Positions 25,501 to 35,823 of a stretch of DNA of 64,000 bases are shown in pieces. The notes beneath the pieces are model-generated. The model did no database searches. It worked only from the letters and a program-made list of their open reading frames with translations, and had not been told where the DNA came from. A program made the position numbers and the translations under genes. The stretch is from assembly GCA_025024175.1 (NCBI GenBank), contig QCXZ01000053.1:3100001-3164000 (forward strand), given 5' to 3'. This stretch comes from Rhyzopertha dominica (taxonomy: Eukaryota > Arthropoda > Insecta > Coleoptera > Bostrichidae). How positions within the stretch are numbered: the first letter of the stretch is position 1; the number at the start of each line of letters is the position of its first letter.

Positions 25501-27813
25501 GCCGATACACATCGACTAATTTTGATTTAATTTGACCTTTTTGAAGACATCGGGTTGATTTTGTACTGACTATATTCTTTTTGCTGATTTGGAAAAGATC
25601 TAATTCGTCTGCGTACAGTTTTTTCGAGAAAATCTGTATCGAAGTTAAAACTCCCCTTTAGCATTTACACAATCCAAGGAATTACATCATAAATTTCAAT
25701 AAAACAAGTCGTCCATGTTCCAGATTTATCTAAATCAAATCAGGTCAGCTAGAAGTAACTTTATGAATGCAAATATCTGTGCCTGCAGCCCATATATCAT
25801 GTAATAATAAATAAGGAAGACTACGATCCACATAAAGTCAACATAGTTCATCAGGAGATGATTTTGATAGAATACTGGATTTTTGTGAATAAATGCAAAA
25901 TTCTCTCAATGCAAACGCGGATTTGGTAAAAAACTTCTTGTTTTCCCAAGGAGCAGCTTTCTGATTGTTTGGTTACGGAGTGAGTGACATTTGTAGGGTT
26001 CGGTTTCTGTAAAGGAGATCTAGACTATCTTTTAAATTGTTAGTTTGAATTACCAATGATTTTGATGGGTCAAAGATTGCCAGAATAGGTTCCGATGTAA
26101 TTGTCTTCCTTAAGTCGTCCAAGCTCACGATTATGTAATTTGCCCCAATTCCATTCTGCATCAACATGCGTTAGTTTGCGGAGATTTACTGCTCTTTGGG
26201 ATAAATTGGGAATAAATTTGATAAGTAGTTGAGTAACTCATGAAATCGTGCAACTTCAGTTTTATTTTGAGGAACTCTCTTTTGTGCAGTAGCATTTTTA
26301 TGCTATTGTCTGGACATATATGTCACTTGGTCCCATAAATGTGGATTTTATTCTGGTGATATTGTGTTTTTGCTGAATTAAATTTATCATTATTTTGTCG
26401 AGCTCTCTCAACGATTAAGTAAGCACTGTCGTATAATGTTTCTACCTACTATATGAGGGGGGATCATTATGTACGGTCCCTGATATAGTAGCAGATATTT
26501 TAGTTTTGAAAAAGTTATCTGCACGCTGCGCTGGGTCCCTAGAATGTTGACGCCTGATCAGAAACGTTCGAGAGTCCTGCTTTCTGAAGCCAGTCTGGCA
26601 AAAGTTTTCAGCAGACCCGGATCTCTCTCGATTTTGCAACTGTTGATGAAGCATGGGTCCACCACTTTGACCCAGAGTATGGAGTGGCATCATAAAGGTT
26701 CTCCTCCACCATGCAAAATTTCGAGGTGTGCCCTCTGCTGGTAAAATTATGGCCACAATTTTTTGGGATGCGGACAGAATATTTGGTTTGATTTTTTGGA
26801 ACGTGGACACACAATAACAGGTTTTTACTATACCAACTTAATTTCAAAATTTCACGAGCGCAACAAAGAAAAAGACGGGGAAAATTGAGGAAGGGAATTT
26901 TGTTCCTTCGGGACAACGCTCCTGTACACAAAATCCATATTGCAGTGAATGCTATTCACTACGCAGGATTTGAATTGCACGAACATCCTGCGTAATCACC
27001 AGACCTAGCTCCCAGCGATTACTTCTTATTTCCGAAATTGACAGAATATCTACGTGGATCCAGATATGACGATGATTATCAAGTGATGACAGCAGTAAAC
27101 GACTGGTTAGAGGACCAACCACAAAAATTCTTTTCTAGAGTAATCAGAGCATTGGAATATCGTTGCACCAAATGCATCGAAGTTCAGGGAGACTACGTCG
27201 AAAAATACATATAATTATTTTCATGTTTTGTGTCTGTCTATGTCAGGGACCGTAATTAATAATCTTCCCTCGTATATTTGGAGTTACAAACAGAACTTGT
27301 CCGGATTTAAGTGCCGCACCTTGTAGATTAGCGGTTACAAATTCAATAAGGCGCTACAATTATTATCTTCCAGTTCCTAACCCAAATTGTATATCTTTTC
27401 GCAGTGCCTGCACCCACGACACTCCATCGAGGATGCCCCTGATCTGGCATCCTCCCGAAGCTCCAAGTGCTCCTCCCGCCCCCCGAGAAGTCCACATCAC
27501 CGTCTGTGCCTCCGTTCTAGTGTTCTCCATCTTCGTCGCCTACGTGGCGCTTGGAGCCGTGGCCTTCTCCTCGGCCAGCGGCTGGAGCATCCTCGACGCC
27601 ACCTACTTCTGCTTCCTGGCCCTCTCCACGATAGGAATAGGCGACAAACTGCCCGAAAGCGGCGACTTCCACGCCCAGATGCAGATGTTCGCGTGCTGCC
27701 TGTATCTGTTCTTCGGACTGATGGTGGTGGCGATGTGCTTTAGTTTAGTGCAGGAAGGAACTGACCGCGAAGTGCAGAATTCGCTGAACAACCTCGGACT
27801 ACTGAAACACTGA
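22533..27813 (+). CDS. Two-pore-domain K+ channel, right copy (5' exon missing)
   Basis: Exons 22533-22709, 23617-23868, 25141-25431 and 27405-27813 (TGA), the same gene as 13221-19888. Pore 1 is split by the first intron as TTVG then YS. Pore 2 reads TIGIGD, and M4 is present. Exon 3 opens in frame here (DCTLIQLTPHSSSNN) where the left copy is shifted. One A is missing near 25391-25394 relative to the left copy (GGATTGG against GGAATTGG), and exon 4 carries other single-base indels, for example before the C-terminal LLKH. Combining the two gives 292 nt for exon 3, which keeps phase with both neighbours. The real gene is therefore probably intact. The polyadenylation signal AATAAA is at 27847-27852. 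M1 is not visible. Confidence 0.9.
22765..22920 (+). repeat. Dispersed SINE-like repeat, right copy
   Basis: Allelic counterpart of the repeat at 13455-13610, and related in inverted orientation to about 47735-47885. Confidence 0.6.
25485..25486. other. Empty insertion site (TA) for the Tc1-like element
   Basis: The right copy reads GAATAC-TA-GTTATTT where the left copy has GAATAC-TA-[1308 bp]-TA-GTTATTT. This is a clean pre-insertion site: there is no footprint, and a single TA is present. Confidence 0.93.
25970..26300 (-). pseudogene. Gypsy-type pol remnant, right copy
   Basis: Counterpart of 17980-18340. Here DDLRKTITSEPILAIFDPSK is in one frame on the minus strand, making the RT/RNase H junction easier to recognise. 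Confidence 0.7.
26452..27274 (+). mobile_element. Internally deleted mariner, right copy
   Basis: Left end TGAGGGGGGATCATTATG and an inverted right end (plus strand TACGGT complement through CCCTCGTA near 27272) frame about 820 bp. A full mariner is near 1.3 kb. Transposase blocks are better preserved than in the left copy, including SPDLAPSDYFLFPKLTEYL and RCTKCIEVQGDYVEKY. The whole N-terminal helix-turn-helix region is missing, so the element could at best be mobilised in trans. Confidence 0.82.
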
Positions 27814-27989
27814 TCTGCGTTGTGGCACGTTTTTACGGATGGTTTTAATAAATCGTATTGCGAAGGGACTGGTGGTTTTTTTTATTTGTGTAGCCCAAAC
27901 CCGGAGAGTGTTAAAAAGTAGTCGTTATATTATCTTTTGGCTATTAGAGTCTAATACTAAATTGTTATTTAATTTCCAACGCCCCTTTT

Positions 27990-29105
27990 ATGGAATACAG
28001 TTGTTGGAATAAAGAAACTAATGCCTTGTATAGACAGTATCAAGGTCATCCCAGTTATGAATTGGCCGACAGGATACTGAAATCCCTGAATGAATCTCCG
28101 AATAAAAAATGNAATACCCTAATGCAAAGCACAAACTTTACCCACTCCAGTGGGTAATTTCGCATAATAATGTTTTANCTTCTCGACTGGTTAAAATCTC
28201 CAGTTCTGTTCAAATATCTATGAAGGAATCTAAAAAGGTGAAGGGAAAACTTTCGTCAGTTAAGAAAAAGATGCGAACCGTCAGTGGAATTGTTACAATT
28301 ATTCCCTTTGGAAAAACTTCGGCAAACTATTTGTACTCTGAAGGTATTTACTCAGAATTCTTGAAAAACTTTGGGTCCAACGCTTTAAAATGGTTGTTAC
28401 TGTTCTTATTGTTATTTTAGGTGCATGTACTCTTCCAAGTTTGTTTCAGAAAACAAAGGTGATTGCTGTCTTAAAGCCTGAGAAACCTCCAAACGAAGCA
28501 GGAAGTTACCGACCCATTACTCTCCTCAGTGTTTGTTACAAGTTACTAGAGAAATTACTCTACCAGAGAATAGGATCTGTTATTGAAGACACACTTCCGT
28601 AGGTACAAAGAGGTTTTAGGAAGAACAGAAGTTCTTGGCTCTAATAACATATGCTGAAGCTGGTTTTTAGAAACTATTGAAAACTGGAGTAGTGTTGTAG
28701 TAACCACCACTATAGTTGTCCTTCATTTCTATATTAAATAAAGGTTCCTTTCTTTGTTTCTTTCTTTGATTTGTTTAGCATATGCATTAACAAGACTGTG
28801 TTATTGAACTTACCCTGAAATTAAAAAAGTATAACCAGTGGTTTGGTATTGATACCTGCTTTTGGTTAATGTTTGATTTATATTTGATCATTAACATGTT
28901 CTTGTTTAGGCGTTCTTGACTTCCTTAAATATCTAGTTTTATAATTGAAGTTTCTGATAGGATTAGATTTGTATTGATAGTTTTGTGTATTTTTTTTGTT
29001 ATGCAGACAACCTGGCATTGGCTTTGAAAAGCAAGGACTTTTCTGTACTTGAACAAAACCTTTCAAGAAGCAGTCGTGCTTTAACTAACTTTACGGTCAA
29101 TAAGA
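27990..29105 (+). pseudogene. Non-LTR RT remnant, right copy
   Basis: Counterpart of 20060-21150: pre-RT linker, SYRPITLLSVCYKLLEKLL followed by YQRIGSVIEDTLP and, out of frame, RGFRKNRSS. A decayed YADNLALALKSKDF block lies near 29005. It lies in the 3' intergenic space between the convergent K2P and secreted-protein genes. Confidence 0.75.
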
Positions 29106-29182
29106 AATACTCAAAGTCTCGGGAATCAAGAAAAAAGTATAATATATCTTCATCTATATTTTGTCTATTCTACATCCTAAAA

Positions 29183-31520
29183 TTAAGCCGCAGAGTAAGC
29201 TTGCAGATAAACGCAACCAACGTTTTTACCCGAGGTATCGATTAGATCGAAATTGATTTTGAAGAGGCTTGATTCTGTCATCATGTACGTAAGAGGTTCC
29301 AAGTTCACTAGGGCGTTGACTGCTTTATAGGTACCCTGAAAGACAGTTATTTTCCACAATTGTCGGCGCATTATGCATACTAGAATCACCTTTTTTATCG
29401 GACACTTCCATTGGGGCTTCAGCGCTTTGTAAGAATCATGCCACATGGGGTCATGTAAAATCAAGTCGCAGTATCCGTTGTTGATATAGGGACTCATTGC
29501 CTGGCATTTGTTGGTGTTCGCTTTTTCACATTTTTGCAATTCTGCCTTCGCCTAAAACATTTTTATTAAATAGCTTTTGTATCGGAAACGCTGACGTATA
29601 AACACACAAACATGCCTGACTTACACCAACTTATGCAGTATTAACAAGTTAGCTACACTTATCGATGTTTTGTTACCTTTTACATTCTAAATAAAGTTTT
29701 GATCGTAGAAGTTACCAACGAAAAATGGTAACTACCAAACATGTTTAACGATTTATTAGAGTAGATGGAGAAGAATGATACTCTTCTAGAAACTGCAAGA
29801 ATAAGAAGGGTGTCTAGATCAACAGTGTTACGCTTCATTTCTAAAAGAATACAGAGCGTGAAGTTAACAGTGCGTTTACAAAAGCAGGTATGTCCATTAT
29901 TCCAAGGTTTATGCGATACTAATTCTACACACTATCTGACCAAGAACTTTTTCAGATTGAATCAAGAGAAGCCAAATTAGACGAAAATGTGCATTTGGTA
30001 CCAGCTTTTATTCTAGAAGATTCAAATAATATTCGTCCTTGATTTTCGAGCTATATAGAGTTGTAGAAATTCCACTGTTTCTAAAGAAAATGAAATTTCA
30101 GTGTTTCTTAGGCCTTACTGGACTCAGTGTGTTTGGTTGCTGTTCAATTTAGCCAATAAACCAGCTGCGTTGCAGTAACCTGAAAGGACAATTCCACTAT
30201 AGAAAGAATTGAATGAGACCAAGGTAACACAAAACCCTGAAATTCGCATAGATCATTACCCATTACTAAATTTTGGCTAGAACAACATATGGTGAAGACT
30301 ATCGGCGGCCAATTGGTACTGTGTGCAAAGATGGATTGACCCTCAACTATTGAATACTCTAAAATGTGGAAAGACTGAGAAGCTTACCGAACGAATGCTG
30401 CGCCAACGTAAATTCATAGTGTTTTTGGGAGAAAAAGTAGCAAATTCAAATTTAAAGTATGCCCTTCCACAAGGATCGGTTTCGTAGCCTATTCTTTTCA
30501 ACCTTTACATAAGTGACCGTCCGGTAACCCAACCGAGTGTGCAGACGGCATGGCATTGACTTTCAAGAGACATCGAGATTATGAATTGCTATTTCAAAAC
30601 TTGGCGCTTGTGCCCTAATCAACTGCAGATAAAGGTAACTTGTTTTGATCTCAACAATCGTCAAAGACAAAACAACTTCATTTTATGTCAAATAGCATAA
30701 TTCTCAAACATAACTTCTCGCCATAATACCTTGGAGTGACCCTAGGTACGTCTAACGTACAAGAAACATATAGGAAACATCAGTAAAAAATTAAAGACTA
30801 GAAATAATATTCTGCATAAGCTTGCTGGTACAAGTTGTGGTTCAAACGCAAGTGTACTCCATACTCCTGCAATTGCCTTGCTTTATAGCACTGTTGTGTA
30901 CTCCATTAGCTTGACTTCCTTTCAATACTCTACCCAGAATGGATATATACATGTATGTATCTGTTCTGGATAGATCGCAAATGCGAGATCTCTTATCGCT
31001 CAATGAAAGGACTTTTTCTTTCAACGCTTTTATAAATGTCGGCCGTAGTCGCGTGAAATTAATATTACGGTGTAATATATAACTCGAAAGAATAAGTAAA
31101 CGCTTCTTTATGCGTTACTTTGTCGACATTCTGTATATGTATACTTTTGTTGTTACATTTACCTAGGTTCAAAAAAGAAAGAAACTCTTTATGCAAGTGG
31201 TTTTAGCGTACATAATTCTTCTTACCTTCAGGGGACCCGGTATGTCACGTTTAGCTACTATAGTCAAATTGAATACACCTTTGCCATCGCTGTTGGAATG
31301 ATACGATATCTCTTTATAAATCATTGGAGATTCCGCTTTGCCAGAGCACGATCCTCGAATGAAATCAAGCACTACCTTCTTCTGCGAGAGATAAACATGG
31401 AAGTGTTAGGAGAGCAATATACAGTGTTCAAAGTGTTTAGCAAACCTTTGCAAAAATACCGGCCGCTTGTGCCACTTCAGTCACAAGAAATGCAAGAATT
31501 ATTCCACGAAGTAACGCCAT
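29183..31520 (-). CDS. Small secreted cysteine-containing protein 2, DUF1091-like (four exons)
   Basis: Minus-strand gene of 181 codons: 31446-31520, 31226-31381, 29390-29551 and 29183-29335, all introns GT-AG and phase 0. Exon 1 encodes MALLRGIILAFLVTEVAQA, a clear signal peptide. Exon 3 ends CPIKK and exon 4 starts GTYKAVN, exactly matching the junction in the gene at 11052-11800. Exon-by-exon length and phase correspondence (25/52/54/50 codons here, 33/53/56/55 there) shows they are tandem paralogues despite low sequence identity. Cysteines sit at equivalent places (GSC, KCEKANTNKC, GYCD, KCPIK, GCVY). Intron 2 is 1674 bp and contains a decayed retrotransposon. Function unknown; an extracellular ligand-binding role is only a guess from the family. 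Confidence 0.78.
30080..30905 (+). pseudogene. Non-LTR retrotransposon RT remnant in intron 2 of gene 2
   Basis: Plus-strand pieces: KLTERMLRQRKFIVFLGEKV, YALPQGSVS-stop-PILFNLYISD (RT GLPQGSVLAP block), a degenerate YADGMALTF, MNCYFKTWRL, and YKKHIGNISKKLKTRNNILH before a LLYSTVVYS block. This matches the RT of Jockey-type elements of the same general kind as the remnant at 20060-21150. Multiple stops and frame changes; clearly dead. Confidence 0.75.
30920..31075 (+). repeat. Dispersed repeat, copy 1
   Basis: Shares GCAAATGCGAGATCTCTTAT and surrounding sequence (about 150 bp by eye, to TGTAATATAT) with 34215-34385 in the same orientation. No coding signal. Probably a decayed transposon fragment. 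Confidence 0.6.
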
Positions 31521-33572
31521 TGGGAATATTCGCTCGACATCAAGTAATAGCAATGTAACCAGAATGCCAGTATGAATTAATTTCCCGGTTAATGTAACAC
31601 ACGCGTGAACAGAGATGACTATCTAAATGCGTTTAGGAAATCCACTGACTACAATCCCGATTAAACGTCATTTGGGCAAAAATAAATTTATGGTAGTTAA
31701 CATTTCACACAGTGAAGAGTAAAGAGATGCGATGCGTTATCCAGTACAATTGTTTTAAAATAATTATGCTCACTAACGTTACACTGATATACATCGTTCG
31801 TACAAATTAATTGATAATACCTGAACGGGAGAATTTTGCTAGTAACACGATTTCACAATTTTTATTACTGATTTACTATTAGACGTCTTTTTATAAGAAT
31901 TCCGAACTGCAAACTGTATCATCTATCATATTAAGGATCGTTTTCAATTTTAGAGGGAATACGTTAATAGTAATCTTGTCAAAATCTGCTCTTCATATGT
32001 ATAACAAATTATAAAGATTGATATTGTTGCCCGTCCATTTAACGATTTATTTAAAGGTATATGATAAGTGCAGACAAAAAATTATACTTGCATTTTTAAC
32101 AACGGCTCGTGACTGTCATATAGATATTGATTTGAACGAGCAACTTCATCAAAAGTAGACCGAATATTCTTATTACTATAACCATTTCTCACTAGCGCTG
32201 ATTTAATATCATATATTTCTTTTTGCAAAGAACTTTCGTCTGAGATTTTTTCTGAACTAACAAATAACGTCCTTAGAAGTACGCAAGACACGAATACCGA
32301 GAGGGTGGTTTATTTCACCCGCGATCGACAGTATTTCGGTAAATTTGCAGCTTTAAACGCATCAGTCTTTCCTTAGAAACAGTGCTAGATAAACGGTGAA
32401 TCCGTTATTGCAGGTGTTTTGTGTTTCTTACTGCGCATTTTTAGTCTGGACGAGTACAATATTACTAAAGCTTGGTGCTGGTGGAGCAATAATCACTTTT
32501 AATGGTAAAGAATAGATTTGGTTCAAGTTAATACAAAGATAAAGACATTTAGTGTTATATCGTGTGGATTACATATTTGCTAACGTTGGAGATCATGAAC
32601 AAAGTAAAGCTGTTTGATTTGGTTAGGAATACGAGATTTAAAATATAGCAAATTAGCAGTAATTATTAGTATTATTTAAGTCAAGTGGATTCAGACTGAG
32701 TAAATTTGTATGATTATTGTTGATTTGTGGTTGTCTGTATCTAGAGAGAGCATATCGTGCGCGGACTGATTTAATATCTGCTCCTATTCCCTTTAAGCCC
32801 ATTGTACGACTCGTCTTTATGATTTTGACAATCGAAAGAATCCCAATTAGCGATTATTTCTGTGGCGATGTTTTGATTACGAATAATCACTTTGCTTTAA
32901 TTTTACACATTGATAGAATTGATAAAAATTCTAAAGTACATCTATTAGACAAAAGTACTCACACCACTTTTCTTATCCTTAAGTAACTAAATTTAAAGAG
33001 GCCGTTCAAATCACCACCGCCGCCATCTTGACGACCATTTAAGATCTACAGATAAGTTCAGTATTTGCTAGATCAATATATATGTATATATCGCAGCTGA
33101 CGACCTATTATTTTTCGAACCAACGGGAAAAGGAGCCACAAACTCGCGTTTTTCAGCATTCAGAGTACCATCTGTAGTAAATTATACAAAAGTGAAGGCC
33201 CTAAACTTAATTCTGACTTGAAAACTTGAAAAACAATTTTCTCAATAGATAGAAAACGTCAAGCTATCTGACCCAAAATGAATTCTTGTTACTTGTTTTT
33301 TATCGTATTTGAAATATTTCCAAACAAGCAATGTCGATGATTATTACTGATAAAGATTAATCATTTCTAAATCCAGTTGAAGCAAAGGTACATCTATAAA
33401 TTGTGCTACCAGTAACCCATTTATAACTATAAACAAACTTTTACAAACAAACATTTGTCAGTCTGCTTGTCAACCTGACAAGCTGACATCCCCTTCATCC
33501 CTAACAGTGTTTGATCAATACAGAACACCCGTCCAAACGCTGACTCCATTTCGGTATCGCTAACCAACGATA
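31521..33572. other. Intergenic between gene 2 and dynein gene
   Basis: Upstream flanks of two divergently transcribed genes, so both promoters should lie here. I see no convincing core promoter element. A Penelope-like fragment occupies 32150-32285. The open frame at 32717-32986 has no recognised domain. Confidence 0.5.
32150..32285 (-). pseudogene. Penelope-like element fragment
   Basis: The minus strand encodes LRTLFV, then KSALVRNGYSNKNIRS, nearly the same as LIRTLFV and KSALVRNGYSNKNIWS in the element at 3076-4150. About 130 bp aligns, with small indels. The RT and GIY-YIG domains are absent. Confidence 0.8.
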
Positions 33573-35823
33573 ATGAACCATCCTCTACCGCGCTATGACA
33601 AGTTCGGACGTCAGATACCTCCGGAAATACCCTGGCTTCCAGAAGCCGGTCCAGAGGACGAGGTCGGTCCGTCGAAATGCATAAAGAGGGCACTGGAGAG
33701 TGTGGGGTATCCCCAACTGTTTGCTGAAGAAACATGGACGAAGAGCAGGCCATACTGCAATACTTACGAATACTACAGGCCGAGCGAGTCCATAGGTAAA
33801 CGAAGATTAACATGAAGTTTTGTGATCTGGGCTTGTAAAAATTTAATATAGAATTGCTAGCTAAACACTAAAGCTCTTCATTAATAGTCGTGTTAATAAA
33901 AGGCACATAATTGCTTTGGAAACACGTGGTACGTTTCTCACTTGTAGCACAACCACGAATCGCTAAATGTGCATGAATGCATCTGTTATCTCCTTCTTTT
34001 TAGTTTTTCTTTGATTCTAAGGTCAACTAGGGAACGCATGTAGTAAAATCTTCAAATACTTCTCATTTATTGATAACTGGTTAGCGAGATCACAAAGAAG
34101 CAACCGAAATTTTTAACTGAAGAACCATTTCCACATAATAAGAATCAGTAAGTATGACATCATGTTGTTGAAGGTGTTCAAATTGGCCTAAGATAATCGA
34201 GATCTGATTGGAGTTTTTCTACGGTGTTTCTTCAATATTCTATCCAGAATAGATACATATATGTGTTTTTTGTAGAGAGCAAATGCGAGATCTCTTATCG
34301 TTGAAGCAAAAGATTTATTCTTTTAACGCTTCTATAAAAGTCTACAGTAGTTGCATGTAATTAACAGTACTGTGTAATATATTAATGATTTTTATAAGAA
34401 TGTATATATACATTAAGCATATTCCCATATTACCCTTCTTTCTCGTATGTTTCGGAGAAGTTAATAAAGTTTCCATTTCTTGGAAAATACAGCTAAAGCG
34501 TCACATTTGTTATTTCAACATTTATTTAATTATATCAGGTTCCGCTTTCACTCCTTCTGCGCAGCGATTAAAGATACAAGACATGCCTCCACGAAGAAAG
34601 AAGCAAGCAATGAATCCTCTAGGTCCAGACGGTAAAGTGACACATTAATTTCTTTACAAAAATGTCGCTTAACACGCATTATATCCGACAGGAAAACTGC
34701 AATATCCACCGAAAAAATCGCGTTACGAAGAGGAAATGATCAAGAAGCAGATGGAGCAGATCGAACGAGAGAAGAACAAGAAGATACGAGGAATAGTAAC
34801 CCTTGACGATCTTCTATCTGGAGAATATCACAGAAGGAAGGAGGAAGCTAGAATTAAAAGGGAGAAACGAATACTAGCGAAGAAGAAAATGATGTGGCGT
34901 TTGAAACAGGAGTTTGTGGACGATAATGTTGAGTAAGCTAAACAATATCTACACTAGATTTAGCCGTGTAGTTTTCAGTTCAGATTAAGTCATCAATTTC
35001 AATAAGCGTTTAATACAAAATATCAATGCCCACAACAAAATAAATGTAGGTATCTCAGACTAAATGTAGACACTCATCTACCTACAGCTTTTTCTTTACA
35101 CTTTCAGTTTTCTCCTTTCTTCAGAAATGGCAAGCATCACCATACATTGTATGCAATCTACAGCTTTGAAGGTCCATTTCTTTCAAATTTAATTTCTCTT
35201 GCTTTTGTTTCACTCTTTAATTTCACAGCTATCGTCTCTTTCTAATGTTTACTTCTTTACAGCGATTTAGCGAAACTACAAGCAATTTTACCTCTGCACC
35301 CAGACCGGCAAAGACAGCTACTGGTCGAACAAGCAGAAAAAGAAATGAATGCGGTAGTTCACGATGAAGACCTACATAGAATTCATTACTACTTAACCAC
35401 AGTAAAAACTCGATTGACCATAAAATGATTTAATTTATTTAACACTGACTACAATCTGCAGGGTATGCCGGCCCATATGGTACCACCTTATCCACAAGGT
35501 TACATCCAAAAGGCAAAACAGAAGGTTCCAGCCAAATACAAGGCGCTAAGGGATTACAAGACCATAATGGAATCCTACGAGCCGGAGATTTTGCAAGATT
35601 ACGATCAGATGATGAGATGGAACTTGCTCACGTACATTTTGAAGGATCCGTACGAAAAAGATCGACTGTTAATTGCTGCAGTGCCAGCTGAATATCCTGT
35701 AATGGTGATCAGGGCCCCCGTCCCCTGGCACATTCAGAAAGTGTTAGCAGAACAGTTTTTGGACAGATACTACTACAACGGACATCCGGCGTTGATCAGG
35801 ATTAGGGATTTGTGGGAAGACAA
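33573..35823 (+). CDS. Dynein exons 1-5, N-terminal tail (residues about 1-352)
   Basis: Exons 33573-33795, 34539-34631, 34692-34932, 35263-35401 and 35462-35823. Exon 1 is proline- and glycine-rich ([19 protein letters not shown]). Exon 3 is a strongly charged, probably helical stretch ([18 protein letters not shown], then [19 protein letters not shown]). Exon 5 encodes conserved tail sequence ([18 protein letters not shown]). Axonemal heavy-chain tails vary widely between species and bind intermediate and light chains, so no motif can be named here. Exon 5 ends with a GTTAGT donor in phase 2, completed by the first base of exon 6. Confidence 0.85.

Larger units (their letters stand above)
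21631..29466. repeat. Right copy of duplicated K2P segment
   Basis: Colinear with 12319-21530. It lacks the Tc1-like insertion and continues without interruption past 29466 into the rest of secreted-protein gene 2. It therefore represents the copy properly joined to the right-hand flank. Confidence 0.92.

Noticed and set aside
29765..29980. 71-codon frame with a helix-turn-helix-like VSRSTVLRFI
   Set aside because: Looks like a fragment of a transposase DNA-binding domain, but there is no adjoining domain or terminus to support it.
32717..32986. 89-codon plus frame near the Penelope fragment
   Set aside because: No recognisable motif. It could be a decayed transposon, but nothing supports a gene.
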